This document shows positions 53,369 to 62,070 of a DNA stretch of 64,000 nt, piece after piece; position 1 is the first letter of the stretch; the number at the start of each line of letters is the position of its first letter. Made by a program: the position numbers and the translations under genes. Under the pieces are notes generated by a model. It did not search any database. It saw only the letters and a list, made by a program, of their open reading frames with translations, and was not told where the DNA came from. The DNA comes from Deltaproteobacteria bacterium (GTDB lineage Bacteria; Desulfobacterota; Deferrisomatia; Deferrisomatales; BM512). The stretch spans positions 1 to 64,000 of the forward strand of contig PKTT01000032.1 in NCBI GenBank assembly GCA_002869015.1, read 5' to 3'.

Positions 53369-54350
53369 TGCCGGAAGGCTGCTTTTCGGGCTCCTCCTCT
53401 TCGCGGGCAAGGAGCTCGTCGCTGCTCTCCTGGTTTTGGTGGGCGCAAGCCTCTTGCTCTTTGCCGTCCTCAAAGCAGCGCCTGCTGACACGGTAAAGAC
53501 CCTCAGGCTTCAAAGTGAGGTAGCTGTAACTCAGGGGGTTGAGGAGGGTGGCTCCGGTTTCATTATTGACTCCGGAAAAGAGTATCTCGACTGGCTTGGC
53601 GGCGCTGCCACAGGCCGTTTCGGGATAAGCGAGAGCCTGCAAAAGGGGAGGCATGCCAGCGAGTTGATTTGGCCGGCTGTTGCCAGCTCTTTTTCCCTCC
53701 TCATAATGGGCCTCTTCATATCGGTTGTATTTGCCCTCGGTGCGGCTCTAGCCCGTAATGTCTTCGGACACTTGGGAATTGTGCGCCTCCTCTCCTCAAC
53801 TATTGGAATATTCTCCGCTATCCCAGTTTTTCTTTACGTCTATGGAGCCGTGGCAGGTGGAAATCGCCTGATAGCAGCTGGGGCGGAAGCGGGTTGGTGG
53901 ACGCCACCCCATTGGTTCCCGCTCCCTGTAGAGCCGGCTTTTGCCCCATGGCTTATCGCCGCTGTCATCCTGGCCGTCGGCGATGGGGGGCTCGTTGACC
54001 TCTTTCAACGCTTTTCCGGAGAGCTTAGAGGAGCATTGAAGGGGGAGCATCTCACCGGCGTAAGAATGTTGGGGTTAAGCCTCCCAGAGGTTGTCTCCCG
54101 CGACTTCATCCCAGGGGCGCTGTCCCACATATCTAGACGCATATCTTTTTTTCTGGGCTCTCTGGTTGTCGTTGAGTCGGCGCTTGGGTGGCCCGGTGTG
54201 GGCTATCTGGCGTGGCGAGCGGCCGCAGAGCGTGATATGGCGGTGCTGCTTGGCGCCGCGTTTATTATGTCCGTGCTGCTTAAAATAGTGGGTATGGGTT
54301 GTGACCTTGCCGGCTACATGGCTGACCCTAGAAGACGGGTGGGTGGCTAA
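53346..54350 (+). CDS. Peptide ABC transporter permease (DppB/OppB type)
   Basis: Inner-membrane permease with about six helices. In-frame starts are poor: TTG 53304, TTG 53346 or CTG 53379. TTG 53346 is chosen as giving a short basic leader before the first helix (LLFGLLLFAGKELVAALLVLVGASLLLFAVLKAAPADTV). The conserved loop GVRMLGLSLPEVVSRDFIPGALSHI is the EAA-like coupling region. A TGATG junction with AAGGAG at 53368 is in a different frame. It overlaps the second permease by 1 nt. Confidence 0.86.
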   Translation: MRTGRRSDAGRLLFGLLLFAGKELVAALLVLVGASLLLFAVLKAAPADTVKTLRLQSEVAVTQGVEEGGSGFIIDSGKEYLDWLGGAATGRFGISESLQKGRHASELIWPAVASSFSLLIMGLFISVVFALGAALARNVFGHLGIVRLLSSTIGIFSAIPVFLYVYGAVAGGNRLIAAGAEAGWWTPPHWFPLPVEPAFAPWLIAAVILAVGDGGLVDLFQRFSGELRGALKGEHLTGVRMLGLSLPEVVSRDFIPGALSHISRRISFFLGSLVVVESALGWPGVGYLAWRAAAERDMAVLLGAAFIMSVLLKIVGMGCDLAGYMADPRRRVGG

Positions 54351-55201
54351 TGGGTAAGGTCAGCCGTTATCCAGTAGATGAATCCAAGAAAAGATTTTTT
54401 CTCCTCTTTATAGGCATGCTATGCCTGCTGCCTGCCACTACCGGCCTTGTCGCTGCGGCATTCGGATGGATGCCCTATGACCCCTTCACCTTTGTAGGTG
54501 AGCCAAATCAACTTCCCAATGCAACCACTTGGCTCGGTTGCGATGCGCTAGGCAGGGACCTTTTTTCAAGGCTTGGCTCCGCGGCGGCCTACTTCACGCC
54601 CCCCGGCGCCGTTGCTGTAATCGTTGCCCTTGTAATGGGCTCACTCATTGGTGTTGCCGAGTCTCTTGGAGGGAAGTTATGGGGGGCTATCTCCTCTTGG
54701 TTCCTTCAGGTTCTTGACTCTTTGCCCAAATTCGTTTTCGTCCTTCTTGTGGCCTCCATTGCACGCTCCAACCTCTTCTGGATAATGAGCGCTGTTGGAG
54801 TGACATTTGCGCCACAGATTGCAGCGGCAATTAAATCCAGCGTGTTAAAGCTTAGAAAGGCTGCATTTATTGAAGCGGAGCGCTCCCTTGGAGTGAGTAT
54901 GATGCGCATAGTCTTCGTACACATCCTGTGGGGCCACGCGCGCAGGGTCATTTTGGCGCAGCTTATGAGCCTTATGGCCTATGCGCTGCTCGTTGAGACA
55001 AGCCTCTCATATCTTGGCGGAGAACTTGGCCTTCAGGAGCCCCTTCCTAGCTGGGGTAATATGCTTGCGCTGGCCAAGGACGGTGTATTCACGGGGCAGC
55101 TTATGCCGGCGATTTTACCAGCCCTGATGATATCCCTTACACTTTTGGGCTTTACCCTTGTTGGGCATGGCTTTCTCGCTATGGTAGAGGAGCGTATGTA
55201 A
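54350..55201 (+). CDS. Peptide ABC transporter permease (DppC/OppC type)
   Basis: Second permease, 283 residues, with five or six helices. The N-terminal region has the family's LGCDALGRDLFSRLGSAA motif (usually LGTDxxGRDxxSR) around residue 62. The cytoplasmic coupling loop is FIEAERSLGVSMMRIVFVHILWGHARRVI. SYLGGELGLQEPLPSWGNML lies near the C-terminus. It overlaps both neighbours by 1 nt, so the transporter genes are tightly coupled. Confidence 0.92.
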   Translation: MGKVSRYPVDESKKRFFLLFIGMLCLLPATTGLVAAAFGWMPYDPFTFVGEPNQLPNATTWLGCDALGRDLFSRLGSAAAYFTPPGAVAVIVALVMGSLIGVAESLGGKLWGAISSWFLQVLDSLPKFVFVLLVASIARSNLFWIMSAVGVTFAPQIAAAIKSSVLKLRKAAFIEAERSLGVSMMRIVFVHILWGHARRVILAQLMSLMAYALLVETSLSYLGGELGLQEPLPSWGNMLALAKDGVFTGQLMPAILPALMISLTLLGFTLVGHGFLAMVEERM

Positions 55202-56238
55202 TGGAAAGCGCTTTTTCTACTCAAGGTTTAACAGTCTATCTTCAGGGTAGAAATGATCTTCGCAAGATACTTTCAGAGGTTTCTATAAAAGTTAACTCGG
55301 GCAGGACCTTCGCGCTGCTCGGAGAATCCGGCTCAGGGAAAACCTGCCTTATTCAATCTGTACTTGGCATACATCCGGGCCTTCCAGGGGTAGTGGAGGG
55401 AAGCGCAAGGATACTTGGCAAAGAGGTCTTCGGTGAGCTGAAGCACTTTGTTGAAGCCAGCTACGAGCCTACGACGGTAATAAAGAAAAACATTCCAGGG
55501 TGGAAGGGGGCGATGAAGCGTGCCTGGGGCGACTCCTTGGGCAGGGAGGTGGCGCTCATACCTCAGGACGCTACGACCGCGCTATCCCCCTTTCACACCA
55601 TAGGCCAGATGCTTCAAGTCGCCCTGAGGAGGGGCAACCCCGATATCGAAAGGGAGGAGGCGGTAAAACAGAGCCTTGAGTGGTTGCGCAAAGTTGAGAT
55701 GTATGATGTCGATAAGATTTCGGAGCTCTATATACACGAGCTATCTGGTGGCATGGCGCAGAGAGTCGCGATAGCGTTGGCGTTGGCGCCTGGCCCGAAG
55801 CTGCTCATTGCCGATGAACCCACCACCGGCCTTGATGCCACCTTAAAGCTGTCGATAATTTCTCTCCTCTCATCGATTGTTAAGGAGGAGGGCGCGACGC
55901 TGCTCCTTGTGACCCACGACCTCTCCGCAACGCGCATGCTCGCCTACGATGTAGCTGTTCTTTATGCCGGTAATATAGTTGAAAGCGGTGATGTTAGCGC
56001 TGTTTTGGACAAAGGGTATAAGCCAAAGCACCCCTATACCTGGTTTTTGCTGGAATCGGAGGCTAGGCTGCTCGCCGGAGACTCCCCGAGGCTTGGAAGA
56101 AAGGACAACATCGTCTCCGCAGGTTGTTCATATGCGGTTCACTGCCCGAAGGCTACCTCTCGTTGCCTCCTTGAGCAACCTGAACTTGTTGAAATCGCTG
56201 AAGGGCACAGGATAGCCTGCTTTGAGGTGAGAAGATGA
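55201..56238 (+). CDS. Peptide ABC transporter ATPase (DppD/OppD type)
   Basis: Of 345 residues. Walker A is GESGSGKTCLIQSV, Q-loop region ALIPQDATTALSPF, signature LSGGMAQRVAIALALAPGPKLL, and Walker B LLIADEPTTGLD with LLVTHDL. The C-terminal oligopeptide/dipeptide domain has the Cys-containing CSYAVHCPKATSRCLLEQPEL segment, which binds an iron-sulfur cluster in some DppD proteins. Overlaps DppF-like gene by 4 nt. Confidence 0.94.
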   Translation: MESAFSTQGLTVYLQGRNDLRKILSEVSIKVNSGRTFALLGESGSGKTCLIQSVLGIHPGLPGVVEGSARILGKEVFGELKHFVEASYEPTTVIKKNIPGWKGAMKRAWGDSLGREVALIPQDATTALSPFHTIGQMLQVALRRGNPDIEREEAVKQSLEWLRKVEMYDVDKISELYIHELSGGMAQRVAIALALAPGPKLLIADEPTTGLDATLKLSIISLLSSIVKEEGATLLLVTHDLSATRMLAYDVAVLYAGNIVESGDVSAVLDKGYKPKHPYTWFLLESEARLLAGDSPRLGRKDNIVSAGCSYAVHCPKATSRCLLEQPELVEIAEGHRIACFEVRR

Positions 56239-57203
56239 CGGCCGGGGCGGTTTTTGTTGATGGACTCTATAAGTCATTTGGCAGCTCGGGGCTTTTCGCT
56301 AAGTGGGAGAAGCGGGTTCCAGTTCTTAAAGGCATAAATTTTGAGCTTGCCCCAGGAGAGCTCGCCGCCCTTGTAGGAGAGTCCGGATCGGGCAAGACCA
56401 CCATAGGAAGGTGTCTAATGGGCCTCCTTCCTATAGAACAAGGCTCGATCAGGGTAAACGGTTACAATGTAAATGAGCTCCGGGGTAAGGATGACAAGGC
56501 ATTTCGCCTCTCCGCGCAAATGGTCTTCCAGAATCCCTATGCCAGCTTGAACCCAGCTTTCAGGGGGAGGGATGCGCTCCTTGAGGCTGTTCGTATACAT
56601 GACCGATCCATCTCAAGGCATGTTGCTAGAAAAGAGGTGGAGAAGCTGGCAAAGATGGTTCAACTGCCTCTACAAAGGTTGGATGAATATCCGACCAGCC
56701 TCTCCGGCGGTGAAAAAAGAAGGGTCATTTTCGCCCGTGCGTTGGCAACAAATCCCTCTTTCATCGTAACCGACGAGCCGGTGAGTGGCCTCGACCAGCC
56801 AATACAGACCCAACTTTTAGATTTGCTGCGTCAAATACATGAAAAGCAGAAGACTACGATGGTTTTTATATCCCATGACTTGAGGCTGGTTAGATACCTC
56901 TCTACTAGAGTTATGGTGCTCCTTCATGGAAGGATAGTAGAGGATGCCCCGGCAGAATCTTTTTTTGGCTCCACAGGCCCGGCGCACCCTTATTCGCAGG
57001 AGCTTTTGGCTAGCGCCTTTAATCCACACCCGATGCTGGCGGGTTCGCGGGTTCGAAAGCCACCGGCAGGTGGCGAGGTAGGGTGTTCTTTCAGACATAG
57101 ATGCAAGTTCGCACGAATGGGCTCTGAGGGTGAGTGTGATAATATAATTCCAGAGCTAAAAGAGATTGGTCTAAAGCATAGGGTGGCATGCCATTGCATT
57201 TAA
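56235..57203 (+). CDS. Peptide ABC transporter ATPase (DppF/OppF type)
   Basis: Of 322 residues. Walker A is GESGSGKTTIGRCLMG, Q-loop MVFQNPYASLNPAFRGRDALLE, signature LSGGEKRRVIFARALATNPSFI, and Walker B IVTDEPVSGLD with VFISHDLRLVRYLSTRVMVL. A C-terminal Cys-rich segment (CSFRHRCKFARMGSEGECD) parallels that of the DppD-like protein. ATG overlaps the previous stop; its own stop overlaps the next ATG (TAATG). Confidence 0.94.
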   Translation: MTAGAVFVDGLYKSFGSSGLFAKWEKRVPVLKGINFELAPGELAALVGESGSGKTTIGRCLMGLLPIEQGSIRVNGYNVNELRGKDDKAFRLSAQMVFQNPYASLNPAFRGRDALLEAVRIHDRSISRHVARKEVEKLAKMVQLPLQRLDEYPTSLSGGEKRRVIFARALATNPSFIVTDEPVSGLDQPIQTQLLDLLRQIHEKQKTTMVFISHDLRLVRYLSTRVMVLLHGRIVEDAPAESFFGSTGPAHPYSQELLASAFNPHPMLAGSRVRKPPAGGEVGCSFRHRCKFARMGSEGECDNIIPELKEIGLKHRVACHCI

Positions 57204-58948
57204 TGAAGAGACTAGCATTTTTTCTCCTTACCGTGATCGCGGTTTCGAATGTTGCGGTCGCGGCGGAGTTTGATAATCTCGTTGAGCGAGGTGAGTTTTT
57301 CAACGAGAAGGGGCTCGCATACGCCTCGGACGCGGTGCGTGTGCTTGAGAAGGCGCGAGATGCCGACCCGGCCCGCGCGGCGGTAGACCTTCGATTTGGT
57401 AATGCTATCTCCGATGCTTATATAAAAACCTTCCGCTACACTGAGGCTTTTGGTTACCTGCAAGCGCTAATGGAGGGGGGCCGTGGTGACAGCCACACCT
57501 CAAGTATGCTTGACTTTCTCCTTAATGAGACTGGGGCGGGACGGCTACGCCTTGAAAGCGCAGCCCCTGTTCAGGGGCTAACCGGAGAGATATCTCTCAG
57601 CGAGGGATCCCGCCTTGATAGTGCGGGTAAAAAAGCTTTGGACAAGCTGGAAAAATTCCTCTCTTTGCCCCATTCATTTGGCAAAGAGGGGTTGACGCTG
57701 CTTATCCCAGAGGGTTCATTTAAGGTCACTTTCTCCTTGCCGCTTGATGCCAAAGGGAGCCTTAGCGCTGATATGGAAATCTGGGCAGGAGATGAACTTG
57801 TCCAAAAGCTGGTCGGATACTACCCCCCCGTTGAGGGGTGGGTGGTGGAGCCTGGAAACAGGCGCGTTTCGCTTGGGTGGGCAAGGATTGATGGCGCCTC
57901 CTCATTTGAACTATACCGCTCGTTGGATTTGTCAAGCTATGAGCTATTATATGCTGGCGAGGAGGCGGCCTTTACCGATTCAAACGCGCCCCTTGGAGTG
58001 CCGATTTATTACAAACTCTTCTCCTTCGGTCCTCAGGGTGAGGCCTTAGCCGTGTCGGAGGTCCAGACTTGGGCAGAGTATCCAGTCTCGGAAGCAAAGA
58101 TTGAGTCCTTTCTGAATGGGGATCTGACTATTTCGGTGCCCTGGGCAGTGGGTGAAGGCTCTCTCGACTCTGTAGTTATATGGAAAGTTAAAGATGGTGT
58201 AGCAGAGGTCGCCTTGAACATTTCTGGAGAGACTCTCGTTAGGTATGGAGAGCTCTTAGATGGGCCTGTTAAGCTGACCACGAGTAACCAGCCCATTACT
58301 TACAGGCTTGAAGCTTGGCTTAGTGGCGCGGCCGGGCCGGCGGCCATTGTAGAGAGTTCGATTATTATCCCCCCTCGAATCGCGAGGGTTGATGCTGTGT
58401 ATGAGGATAGAGATTACGAGGAGGTTCACATAGAGTGGGAGACCTTCCCAAAGGACGCGCTTGCTGAGGGTTACGCGATATACTCTCTGGGAGATGAACG
58501 GGGGGTCATTGGAGAGTTGGTTGGACGGGTTGAGAACGCTCACGCCCGCGAATACAATTACACTCCCTCGAAAAAACTTGGAGAGGAATACACCCTGCGG
58601 CATTTTGTCCTGCCCTACATCGGGGACCAATTTCTGGTAAAACCCTTTGAGGAGGAGGCCTCTGCCGAAAAGCCCAACACTCCTTTTAGCAAACGGCGGC
58701 GGGTCGGCGATGGCACTATTCCAAACCTTGCACTCTCTTGGGACCCATACGAGGGTGCTACCCGTTATCTTGTGACAATAGCTGGAAAAGAGCGCCAAAT
58801 TATTGAAAACTATATAGAGTTCAAGGAGCTGCAAAACCTCCTCATGGGTGAAAATTACAAGTTAACGGTGGAGGCGCTTTTGCCGGATGGCAAAAAAGCG
58901 CCTGTCCTTAGCCTTGACCTTGACTATACCCATTATCCGAGACAATAA
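57203..58948 (+). CDS. Exported beta-sandwich (FN3-like) protein
   Basis: About 581 residues from ATG 57203, a TAATG junction with the ATPase stop; an ATG at 57188 would add five residues. Signal peptide to about VAVAA. A helical part (about 25-110), an ordered beta region, then fibronectin-III-like domains (EGWVVEPGNRRVSLGWARIDGASSFELYRS; RIARVDAVYEDRDYEEVHIEWETFPKDALAEGYAIY; LALSWDPYEGATRYLVTI). No catalytic motif. Its coupling to the ATPase gene indicates that it belongs to the transporter operon. Function unknown. Confidence 0.8.
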   Translation: MKRLAFFLLTVIAVSNVAVAAEFDNLVERGEFFNEKGLAYASDAVRVLEKARDADPARAAVDLRFGNAISDAYIKTFRYTEAFGYLQALMEGGRGDSHTSSMLDFLLNETGAGRLRLESAAPVQGLTGEISLSEGSRLDSAGKKALDKLEKFLSLPHSFGKEGLTLLIPEGSFKVTFSLPLDAKGSLSADMEIWAGDELVQKLVGYYPPVEGWVVEPGNRRVSLGWARIDGASSFELYRSLDLSSYELLYAGEEAAFTDSNAPLGVPIYYKLFSFGPQGEALAVSEVQTWAEYPVSEAKIESFLNGDLTISVPWAVGEGSLDSVVIWKVKDGVAEVALNISGETLVRYGELLDGPVKLTTSNQPITYRLEAWLSGAAGPAAIVESSIIIPPRIARVDAVYEDRDYEEVHIEWETFPKDALAEGYAIYSLGDERGVIGELVGRVENAHAREYNYTPSKKLGEEYTLRHFVLPYIGDQFLVKPFEEEASAEKPNTPFSKRRRVGDGTIPNLALSWDPYEGATRYLVTIAGKERQIIENYIEFKELQNLLMGENYKLTVEALLPDGKKAPVLSLDLDYTHYPRQ

Positions 58949-58960
58949 AGGGAGAAGAAC

Positions 58961-60169
58961 GTGAAGAAGATACTTTCGCTCTTACTGGTCCTTTGTGGGA
59001 CTTACGCCTTCGCGGGGGTTAAGGCGGAGCGTGTTGAAGCTCTCGCGCTTGGTTCCCTTGAAGGGACGGGGCAAATAACTAACCCACGCTTTTCCCCGGA
59101 CGGCAAAGAGATGTTTTTTGAGCTTCTGGCAGCCGATGGGGAGAGCTCAGAGGTCTATGTAGCTTCTGTGGATGGCGGTGTGGTTTTTCCTCCTCTTATA
59201 GGTGCTCCCGAGGCCGCCATTCCTTCGAAGAAAAAGGACGTTTTTTCCTTGGGAGGGCCAGGCGATAAGGCTATTAGCGAGCACCCCGCGTGGGGGGTGA
59301 GCACGAAAAGAGGCCAGTCTATTGCTTTGGCGGTAACGCGCAAGGAGGCTTCAAGGGGCGGCTCCAAGATAAATTTCGATATTTTATACAAGGCTCCCGG
59401 CAAGAAGCGCTTTTTGACAGAACATCCTGAGAATGACTCAGAGCCTACATTTAACAAATCAGGCGAGTACCTGGTATTCGCATCGGGTAGAAGCGGGGAG
59501 GGCGACCTCTACGCTTATTCCTTTTATGCTGATGGGAATCCGATAAGGAGATTGACCTTCGAGGAGAGCGGCTCAGAGCTTTATCCCGCGTGGAGCCCAA
59601 ATGGTAAAAGCCTTGCTTTCATAGGCCACCTTGGAGGAGTTGACCACCTCTTCTTGATGGATGATGCTGTTAATCTTGCTGATATAAAGGATGAAGGGGA
59701 GCGGCGCTCAAAGGCGCGTGCCATGACGCGAGACCTTACGCCGGGTTCTCCTGACTCCTCTCTGGCGCCCTCCTTCTCTCCTGACGGAAAGCTTATAGCG
59801 TTCTTCGTTCACCCTAAAAATCACCCAACAAGAAGCGACCTCTATGTTGTTGATATAGCCGACGGAGAGCCGACCCTTTTGGCTGAAAGCGTAATCCCCC
59901 CAACCAGAGATGGCCCTTGTTGGGCGCCGGATTCCAGCGGTTTGTTTGTCGTTGATGAATCGGCTGAGCTTATGAATCCCATATATTTTGTTCCGCTAAA
60001 TCCGGCAAAGGAGATGTCGCTTCTTGAGACGGGCACCCAACTTAATGGTGACCTATCATTAAGGGTTGAGGGGGAGCGGTGGCTACTGCTCTTTGTCGCT
60101 CAAGGTGGGGGAGAGAAGGATCTAGAGAAGAGATGGAGAAAGATATTCGTTGCGGAAATTACCAAATAG
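58961..60169 (+). CDS. TolB-like beta-propeller periplasmic protein
   Basis: Of 402 residues. GTG start with GGGAGAAG upstream. Signal peptide to about YAFA. At least four WD40-like/PD40 blades: NPRFSPDGKEMFFEL, YPAWSPNGKSLAFIG, APSFSPDGKLIAFFV and GPCWAPDSSGLFVVD. Similar to TolB or DPP-IV-type propellers, but the N-terminal TolB domain and other tol/pal genes are not seen. Last gene of the block, 21 nt before a strong terminator. A binding or scaffold role is likely. Confidence 0.82.
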   Translation: MKKILSLLLVLCGTYAFAGVKAERVEALALGSLEGTGQITNPRFSPDGKEMFFELLAADGESSEVYVASVDGGVVFPPLIGAPEAAIPSKKKDVFSLGGPGDKAISEHPAWGVSTKRGQSIALAVTRKEASRGGSKINFDILYKAPGKKRFLTEHPENDSEPTFNKSGEYLVFASGRSGEGDLYAYSFYADGNPIRRLTFEESGSELYPAWSPNGKSLAFIGHLGGVDHLFLMDDAVNLADIKDEGERRSKARAMTRDLTPGSPDSSLAPSFSPDGKLIAFFVHPKNHPTRSDLYVVDIADGEPTLLAESVIPPTRDGPCWAPDSSGLFVVDESAELMNPIYFVPLNPAKEMSLLETGTQLNGDLSLRVEGERWLLLFVAQGGGEKDLEKRWRKIFVAEITK

Positions 60170-60189
60170 TAATGTGGCATCGAGAAATG

Positions 60190-60221
60190 AAAAAAGGCTG
60201 CCCTGAGGGGCAGCCTTTTTT
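60190..60221. terminator. Bidirectional Rho-independent terminator
   Basis: A perfect 14-bp stem, AAAAAAGGCTGCCC (60190-60203) with GGGCAGCCTTTTTT (60208-60221), around a TGAG loop. A/T-runs flank both sides, so it serves both the plus-strand propeller gene and the minus-strand gene ending at 60239. Confidence 0.92.
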
Positions 60222-60238
60222 GTCTGAATGGCTTTGGC

Positions 60239-61033
60239 CTAATTAATTGACCGCTCCAGCTTGGCTACCAACTCAATGAGGTCGCCGAGGGTGCGTTTTA
60301 TGTGATTTAGCTCGCCTCGGAGGTCAACAGTTGAAGTCTTTTCTTGAGTGGGCTGCTGGGGCGCTGGCTGTGAGCTAGCCTGGGATGGCGATGCAAATCC
60401 TTTTGCTTCCCGTTTTTTGAGGGCCGCCGCTCTCAACCTGTTAGCATCCTGCTTCATCTCGTTGTAAAGCCCCATCATCTCATTTACGAGCGCATCTTTA
60501 CTTGGCAAGTTGGGAGCAGGGGGTTGCAGGAATACATCCAGTGAATCGAGGGTTGTCTTTAGAAATTTCAAAGCAAGCGGTGACGCAAGAGATTTTGATG
60601 CCCGAAGATATTTACAGCAAACCGATGCCATTTTAACGGCATTTTGCGCGTGCATGTTGTCCTGGGTCATCGCGCCGAGGCGTTTATATTCATCATCAAG
60701 GGCGTTGATATTATTAAGGTTTATCTCCCAGTCGAGAGATAGCAGCGCCTCGTGGAGCGGGCGAAGCATATCCATCGATGGGGTACCCTCTGAGTCACCG
60801 GCTTCCACCTCCTCCGAGAAATCGACAGCCTCCTCTTCATCGTCGTTTCCCCAGGTTATATTCATATCGATCGCCTCATCGGCTTCCTCTTGAGCCGCTT
60901 CAGCTTCAACCTTTAACGCCTTCTCTGAATTTGCCTTTGTCGCGCCCCCCGAGGGAACGAAGAGGTCGTCAATGGCCTGATCGATCATGCTCTCAATGTT
61001 GTCGATACCGGTCTTATCGTCGCCAGAATTCAT
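60239..61033 (-). CDS. Unknown acidic helical protein downstream of mglA
   Basis: A 264-residue cytosolic protein I cannot assign. The N-terminal 85 residues are acidic and probably disordered (DDEEEAVDFSEEVEAGDSEG). The middle (about 85-190) is helical (LRPLHEALLSLDWEINLNNINALDDEYKRLG; KYLRASKSLASPLALKFLKTTLDSLDVFL). A Gln/Pro/Ser linker and a C-terminal heptad-like segment (LRGELNHIKRTLGDLIELVAKLERSIN) follow. It starts 10 nt after the MglA-like gene, so a role as effector or adaptor of that GTPase is inferred. Confidence 0.7.
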   Translation of the reverse strand: MNSGDDKTGIDNIESMIDQAIDDLFVPSGGATKANSEKALKVEAEAAQEEADEAIDMNITWGNDDEEEAVDFSEEVEAGDSEGTPSMDMLRPLHEALLSLDWEINLNNINALDDEYKRLGAMTQDNMHAQNAVKMASVCCKYLRASKSLASPLALKFLKTTLDSLDVFLQPPAPNLPSKDALVNEMMGLYNEMKQDANRLRAAALKKREAKGFASPSQASSQPAPQQPTQEKTSTVDLRGELNHIKRTLGDLIELVAKLERSIN

Positions 61034-61042
61034 GGCTACCCC

Positions 61043-61672
61043 TTAAGTCATTCCCGAGGTCAGCGAAGGCATCAGCTTTCGCGCCACGGACTTTACTGTA
61101 GTCTTGCTTATTTCGCGCAGGGTCTCAAAGACTCCTTCACCCGTAAGGGCGCTGGCATTAAAGCAAGGAACATTGTAAACAGAGTTTAAATCGCTGACCA
61201 TGTCAGCCTCTGAGAGCAGTGGAATGCCCTCAGCAGCTAGATCCTGTTTGTTAAACTGTAAAACCAATGGAATTTTATTTATATCAACGCCAATGTCAGC
61301 GAGGTTGTCGCGAAGATTTTCAAGCGACTCGATATTTTTCTCTTTCTGAGATACCTGGGAGTCCGCTATGAAGGCAACCCCATCCACGCCCTTAAGCACC
61401 AGCTTTCTCGTCGCATTGTATATGACCTGACCCGGAACGGTGAAAAGCTGAATCCTGATATCAAAACCGAATATCTTGCCTATGGAGAGGGGGAGAAAGT
61501 CGAAGAAGAGTGTCCTGTCCTGCTTGGTGTCGATGGAGACCATCTGCCCGCGAACGGCGTCGGTCATGGCTTCGTGTATGTGTAGAAGGTTCGTTGTTTT
61601 GCCGCCACGGCCTGGGCCGTAATAGACAATCTTAACGTGTACCTCCCGCTTAGAAAGATCGAGAAATGACAC
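61043..61672 (-). CDS. MglA-type small Ras-like GTPase
   Basis: A 209-residue bacterial GTPase of the MglA family, which sets cell polarity and controls type IV pili and gliding in Myxococcus. The P-loop is the atypical MglA form GPGRGGKTTNLLHIHEAM. The PM3 region is FTVPGQVIYNATRKLVLKGVDGVAFIADS (Gly-Gln, no Asp, as in MglA), and the base-recognition motif is FNKQDL. Two nucleotides after the MglB-like gene. The window's pilMNOPQ genes give it a plausible client. Confidence 0.92.
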   Translation of the reverse strand: MSFLDLSKREVHVKIVYYGPGRGGKTTNLLHIHEAMTDAVRGQMVSIDTKQDRTLFFDFLPLSIGKIFGFDIRIQLFTVPGQVIYNATRKLVLKGVDGVAFIADSQVSQKEKNIESLENLRDNLADIGVDINKIPLVLQFNKQDLAAEGIPLLSEADMVSDLNSVYNVPCFNASALTGEGVFETLREISKTTVKSVARKLMPSLTSGMT

Positions 61673-61674
61673 GA

Positions 61675-62070
61675 TTAGTTGTCCTCTTGCAGGATTGGGA
61701 GAAGATGGCTCTTTACCTTGGCTGTTTTGAGGCGCATAAGGCCAAGGGAAACATCCTTGTTAAACAAGGTAATGAGGAAGAAGTCATCTCCTATCTTTGT
61801 ATAGTGGATATTCTCAGTGGCTCCCTTGTGAAAAAGCAAAGAGAAGTTATCCTCACCGACCAGACGAGCGATCTCTTCAGTTACACCATAATTTGCCGCA
61901 GAGAGCGCCGCAAGCGCTACTACGTCGATGTCCGACGGGTATCCCCTGTTTGCAATCAGATAGCCAGACCGGTCAACTAGAAGCGCGCATGTAGCCCCTG
62001 ACGAGAGGAGGTCTTCATCAATAACTCCATCAATAACTTGGAGCGTCTTCTCGGAGAGAACAAATTCCAT
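61675..62070 (-). CDS. MglB-like Roadblock/LC7 protein
   Basis: A 131-residue Roadblock/LC7-domain protein, the fold of MglB, the GTPase-activating partner of MglA. The core is ALLVDRSGYLIANRGYPSDIDVVALAALSAANYGVTEEIARLVG followed by FSLLFHKGATENIHYTKIGDDFFLITLF. It lacks the longer tail of Myxococcus MglB. First gene of the minus-strand trio. Confidence 0.9.
   Translation of the reverse strand: MEFVLSEKTLQVIDGVIDEDLLSSGATCALLVDRSGYLIANRGYPSDIDVVALAALSAANYGVTEEIARLVGEDNFSLLFHKGATENIHYTKIGDDFFLITLFNKDVSLGLMRLKTAKVKSHLLPILQEDN

Noticed and set aside
53368-53525. Short frame beginning at the TGATG junction, considered as a small gene
   Set aside because: About 50 codons of Ser/Arg-rich sequence without a domain, fully overlapping the first helix of the permease. 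More likely a frameshift or assembly clue than a gene.
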